Assembly (NCBI GenBank): GCA_965207585.1
Contig: CBDBMT010000003.1
Coordinates: forward strand, 2,232,001 to 2,296,000
Length of the DNA stretch: 64,000 bases
Direction of reading: 5' to 3'
Source: Bin87 sp965207585
GTDB taxonomy: Bacteria; Chloroflexota; Dehalococcoidia; Lucifugimonadales; UBA3495
The position numbers were made by a program, and so were the translations under genes. Positions 60,911 through 64,000 of the stretch are shown in pieces. The notes beneath the pieces were generated by a model. The model was not told where the DNA came from and ran no database searches. It saw only the letters and a list, made by a program, of their open reading frames with translations. Every line of letters starts with the position of its first letter. Within the stretch, counting starts at the first letter, position 1.

Positions 60911-62068
60911 ATGAACAGACTGTCTCGCCGAGGCAATTGGGCTTTGTGGTGGACAGCCGGTTTGTTGCTGTCGGTGATCGCGCTGGCAGCATGCGGCGGG
61001 GGTGATGCGCCACCTCCGCCCGTACCCACGTCGCCACCTCCGGCGACCGCCGGTTCAAGTGTCTCGACAACAGCAGCCCAGACCCCAACCAACGTCCCGG
61101 TTCTGCCGACCCTCCCGCCCACGCGGGACCGGGACCGCACCCTCACCGTCTATTCCGGCCGTTCGCAGACCTTGGTGCACCCGTTGCTGTTGGCCTTCGG
61201 CGAGCAGACCGGAATTGACATCCGCGTCAAGTACGCCGCCAGCGCGTCCACGGCAGCGACGCTCCTGGAAGAGGGCGACAACACGCCGGCCGACGTGGTG
61301 TTCATGCAGGAGCCCGGCTCGCTGGGCATCCTGGCCGACTCGGGAATGCTGTCCCCGATACCACAGGCTGCGCTGGACAAGGTGGACCCCCGGTTCCGTT
61401 CACCCGCCGGCCTCTGGATCGGCACGTCGGGCCGGGCCCGCACCATCATCTACAACACCGACGCCATCGACCCGGAAACCGATCTGCCGCCCTCCATCCT
61501 GGACTTCACCCAGCCGGAATGGAGAGGCCGGGTTGGCTGGGCCCCCCGTAACGGCTCCTTTCAGGCTTTCGTCACGGCCCTGCGTCTCACCATCGGCGAG
61601 GACGCGGCGCGCGACTGGCTGATCGGTATGCGAGACAACGACGCGGTGGACTACCCCAGCAACACGACCATTGTGACCGCCGCCGCGGCCGGCGAAGTGG
61701 ACGTTGGGTTCGTCAACCATTATTACCTCGAGCGGTTCCTGGAGGAACACGGCGAAGGGTTCGGCGCGCGCAACCACTACATCGGCAACGGCGATCCCGG
61801 CGCGTTGGTTCTGGTGGCCGGCGTGGGCATCCTGGATGCATCCGAGAACAAGGACATTGCCGTGGAGTTCGTGGACTTCCTGCTTGGGGAGCCCGCGCAG
61901 ACCTACTTCGCCCAGCAGATCAAGGAGTACCCGGTGTCCGCCGGAGTCGAGCCGGTCGGCGATCTACCTCCCATGGAGTCCCTGGACCCACCGGACGTGG
62001 ACCTTGGCAACCTCAACGACCTCGAGGGCACGCTCGAAATGCTGCGTGAGACCGACGTTCTGCCGTAA
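60911..62068 (+). CDS. Ferric iron ABC transporter substrate-binding protein
   Basis: 385 residues. Signal/lipobox-like start (LLLSVIALAACGG) and a Pro/Thr linker, then LTVYSGRSQTLVHPLLLAFG, the opening of FbpA/FutA-type proteins, TPADVVFMQEPGSLGILAD, GLWIGTSGRARTIIYNTDAI, WRGRVGWAPRNGSFQAFVTA and NHYYLERFL with the Tyr pair that binds Fe3+. It would deliver iron to an FbpB/C-type transporter, which is not in the window. The stop shares one base with the next start (TAATG). Confidence 0.9.
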   Translation: MNRLSRRGNWALWWTAGLLLSVIALAACGGGDAPPPPVPTSPPPATAGSSVSTTAAQTPTNVPVLPTLPPTRDRDRTLTVYSGRSQTLVHPLLLAFGEQTGIDIRVKYAASASTAATLLEEGDNTPADVVFMQEPGSLGILADSGMLSPIPQAALDKVDPRFRSPAGLWIGTSGRARTIIYNTDAIDPETDLPPSILDFTQPEWRGRVGWAPRNGSFQAFVTALRLTIGEDAARDWLIGMRDNDAVDYPSNTTIVTAAAAGEVDVGFVNHYYLERFLEEHGEGFGARNHYIGNGDPGALVLVAGVGILDASENKDIAVEFVDFLLGEPAQTYFAQQIKEYPVSAGVEPVGDLPPMESLDPPDVDLGNLNDLEGTLEMLRETDVLP

Positions 62069-63555
62069 TGACGGGTACGGTTCTCGGTAACTCACGCCGA
62101 TACTTGCGCGACAAAGTAGGGGCGACCGGCCGGTCGCCCCTACTTTACGCGTCGGCGCTTTTCCTATTGCTTTCAGTCGCCTACGCGTTCTCGATTGACA
62201 TCCGGGCCAGCCGGGGGGCGTTCATCACCGGAGACGAACCCTTCTACCTCGTCACCACCCAGAGCCTGTTGTCCGACGGCGACCTGGATCTCAGTAATCA
62301 GTACGCGACGCAGTCCTACAAGTCCTTCTTCGACCACGCCGACGGTCTCTGGTACCAGTCGACGCCCACGGCGGACGGACGTGTGCTCAGCCCCCACAAC
62401 CCGGGGCTGTCCGTGCTGGTGATCCCCGGTTTCGCGCTGGCGGGACTGCGTGGCGTCCAGGTGCAGCTGGTCCTGATGGCGGCAGCGGCCATGGCTTTAG
62501 CCTTTGTGCTCGCGGACCGCCTGACCGGACACCGTGTCGCCTGCTGGTTGCTCGCGTTGGGAGTCGGGTTGACGGCGACGTCGTTCATCTATTCGTCGGA
62601 AATCTACCCGGAGTTCCCGTCGGCCTTGGCTCTGGTCGTCGGGCTGCTGATCGCCACCCGCCGCGAAACCCCGGGTTGGCGCGACGCGCTTTGCCTGGCC
62701 GTCGCACTGACCGCCATGTGCTGGCTCGGTTCCAAATACGCGGCATTGGTGGCGCCGGTTGCGCTGTATTTCGTGCTCCGGGCCGACCGGCGCGGGCAGA
62801 TTGCCCTGGTGGCCACGGGAACCGCGTCCGCGGCGCTGTTCAGCTGGTTCCACCTGCACGTCTACGGTGGCCTGACACCCTACGGGGTCAACGTAGTGTA
62901 CACCGAGTGGAGCACCGCCCAGATTTTCGGGGACCACCTGGGGTTTTCCGAACGCTACTATCGGCTCTGGGGCCTGGTCATTGACCGGCGATTCGGGATC
63001 GGGCGCTGGGCTCCGCTGCTGCTGGCAGCGATCCCGGCGCTGCTTCTGCTCGTCACCAATTCATGGGAGCAGCGCTTGGTCTTCATTCTGATACTGATCC
63101 AGCTGGTGATCGCCAGCTTCGTGGCCATCACCATGATGGGATGGTGGTTCCCCGGCCGAACCATGTTGACGGTTCTGCCCCTCTTTGTCGTTCCGCTGGC
63201 GTGCCTGGCAGCGCGCTCCGGGACTTTCGCGAGGATGTTCCTCGCAGCGTTGGGGGCCTACACACTCACCATCACCGCCGGTCTGGCGGTTGCCGGGCGC
63301 ACGGGCGAAATTGCCATCGCGGTGGATCCGTTCGACATGACCTTCGTGCCCTTTCAGGCCATCGCCGGTCTGTTCCCTCTGTACACCTGGTGGACGGCAG
63401 AAACCTGGCAGCTGACCTATCTGTGGTGGGCGCTGTTGATCGTTTCGGCGGTGGCGGTCACGTGGCCGGAAACCTGCAACGTCGGGCGAGGACTAGCCGA
63501 CAAGTTCCGCGATACCGTCGGCAAACGCGACCCTGGGCTCCCACCCGATGAGTGA
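62068..63555 (+). CDS. GT39-like polytopic membrane protein with an N-terminal palindrome
   Basis: 495 residues. About ten helices; the first periplasmic loop has ITGDEPFYLVTTQSLLSDGD (Asp-Glu pair as in PMT/ArnT enzymes) and HNPGLSVLVIPG. It probably transfers a sugar from a polyprenyl phosphate. Residues ~16-26 (KVGATGRSPLL) are encoded by a perfect 34-bp palindrome (62113-62146); no start codon lies between it and the first helix, so it is translated. The end overlaps the convergent epimerase by 63 bases. Confidence 0.78.
   Translation: MTGTVLGNSRRYLRDKVGATGRSPLLYASALFLLLSVAYAFSIDIRASRGAFITGDEPFYLVTTQSLLSDGDLDLSNQYATQSYKSFFDHADGLWYQSTPTADGRVLSPHNPGLSVLVIPGFALAGLRGVQVQLVLMAAAAMALAFVLADRLTGHRVACWLLALGVGLTATSFIYSSEIYPEFPSALALVVGLLIATRRETPGWRDALCLAVALTAMCWLGSKYAALVAPVALYFVLRADRRGQIALVATGTASAALFSWFHLHVYGGLTPYGVNVVYTEWSTAQIFGDHLGFSERYYRLWGLVIDRRFGIGRWAPLLLAAIPALLLLVTNSWEQRLVFILILIQLVIASFVAITMMGWWFPGRTMLTVLPLFVVPLACLAARSGTFARMFLAALGAYTLTITAGLAVAGRTGEIAIAVDPFDMTFVPFQAIAGLFPLYTWWTAETWQLTYLWWALLIVSAVAVTWPETCNVGRGLADKFRDTVGKRDPGLPPDE
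62113..62146. repeat. Perfect 34-bp palindrome inside a coding gene
   Basis: AAAGTAGGGGCGACCGG pairs perfectly with CCGGTCGCCCCTACTTT about the axis 62129|62130. From memory, GTAGGGGCGACC-GGTCGCCCCTAC is another repeat found in many genomes. It adds residues without changing the frame. Confidence 0.9.
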
Positions 63556-64000
63556 TTGGGCGTGCGAGCAATCGGCGGCCTTGCGGGCTTCCTCAAACTC
63601 CCGACGGGGATTGGGCACGATGTGCTGCACCGGCCCGCCTATGGCGGCGGCGATTTCGTTAACCGACGTTTCCTGTCCGGTGCCGATGTTCAGCGCGATA
63701 TGCTCACCAGCAGGCAGTTCTGCGGTGGCCGCCAGTATGTTCGCTTCAACCACGTCGGACACGTGAGTATAGGAACGGGTCTGCTCGCCGTCGCCGTATA
63801 CGGTCAGGGGGTTGCCCTCCCGCCGCATTTTGAGAAAGCGCGGTATCACCAGCGAATATGCACCCTCGGATGGTTGCCCGGGTCCGTACACGTTGAAGTA
63901 ACGCAGGGAGACAGCCGTCATGCCGAACAGGCGCGCAAAGAGGCCCGCGTACTGCTCGCCCATCAGCTTTTGCAGCGCGTATGGCGATTTCGGGTTTGGC
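63493..64000 (-). CDS. NAD-dependent nucleotide-sugar epimerase/dehydratase, 3' part
   Basis: 169 codons visible, running off the window end. PKSPYALQKLMGEQYAGLFA carries the catalytic YxxxK (Tyr, Lys in YALQK), then SLRYFNVYGPGQPSEGAYS, YGDGEQTRSYTHVSDVVEAN and NIGTGQETSVNEIAAAIG, all from the UDP-glucose 4-epimerase/WbpP group. It makes an activated sugar for the glycosylation genes nearby. An ATG at 63963 is internal, not the start. Overlaps the GT39-like gene by 63 bases at its end. Confidence 0.93.
   Translation of the reverse strand, partial: PNPKSPYALQKLMGEQYAGLFARLFGMTAVSLRYFNVYGPGQPSEGAYSLVIPRFLKMRREGNPLTVYGDGEQTRSYTHVSDVVEANILAATAELPAGEHIALNIGTGQETSVNEIAAAIGGPVQHIVPNPRREFEEARKAADCSHAQSLIGWEPRVAFADGIAELVG

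Overview
This is a GC-rich, densely coded bacterial chromosome segment, most likely from a Chloroflexota genome of the Dehalococcoidia/SAR202 type. The inference rests on a giant YYY/DUF2298 membrane protein of the kind typical of Chloroflexi and archaea, an 11-gene complex I cluster without nuoEFG, and many catabolic and flavin enzymes (amidohydrolases, luciferase-like monooxygenase, flavin reductase, SDR, MDR, PEP-mutase superfamily, HpcH/HpaI aldolase, Gfo/Idh). No rRNA or other marker is present, so the placement is an inference. The only RNA gene I see is a tRNA-Gly(GCC).

Layout. 1-17 kb: mixed catabolic genes on both strands, a translationally coupled aspartic-protease/partner pair, tRNA-Gly, speD-speE, trmD with a hotdog thioesterase, and two amidohydrolases. 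17-19.9 kb: flavin reductase, a PncC-like/NadD-like fusion, and a DUF4258-like/DUF2283 pair. 19.9-32.8 kb: nuoABCD-H-I-JKLMN, interrupted by five non-Nuo ORFs (two HicB-like, two Uma2/DUF820 nucleases, one double CxCxxC protein) and by two different palindromic repeats in the nuoL-M and nuoM-N spacers. 32.8-38.8 kb: a second aspartic protease, a large secreted Excalibur/IPT-type protein, a LOG-like protein, enolase and GAPDH. 38.8-45.6 kb: a 1575-residue GT39/YYY fusion, HpcH/HpaI aldolase and a Gfo/Idh oxidoreductase. 45.6-47.7 kb: about 2.1 kb with no gene I can support firmly. 47.7-54.4 kb: nitroreductase, a DtxR-family regulator, an HTTM protein and an imelysin - di-heme oxidoreductase - imelysin cluster, a likely iron locus. 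55.1-64 kb: a three-domain flippase/phosphodiesterase/glycosyltransferase fusion, a lipoprotein with two near-identical domains, a ferric substrate-binding protein, a GT39-like membrane protein and a nucleotide-sugar epimerase that runs off the end.

How it works together: complex I without its NADH-input module probably uses another electron donor such as ferredoxin. SpeD and SpeE make spermidine. Enolase and GAPDH are central carbon enzymes. DtxR, two imelysins, the di-heme enzyme and the ferric binding protein suggest regulated iron acquisition. The GT2, GT39, YYY and epimerase genes suggest surface glycan or lipid-linked glycosylation.

The most unusual signals are: palindromic dispersed-type repeats translated in frame inside two membrane-protein genes; the three-domain fusion at 55107-58277; the degenerate-PncC/NadD-like fusion; accessory ORFs nested in the nuo operon; a duplicated peptide kept with only synonymous changes; and three single-base frameshifts (aldo/keto reductase, di-heme oxidoreductase, imelysin), each at a C or G run.
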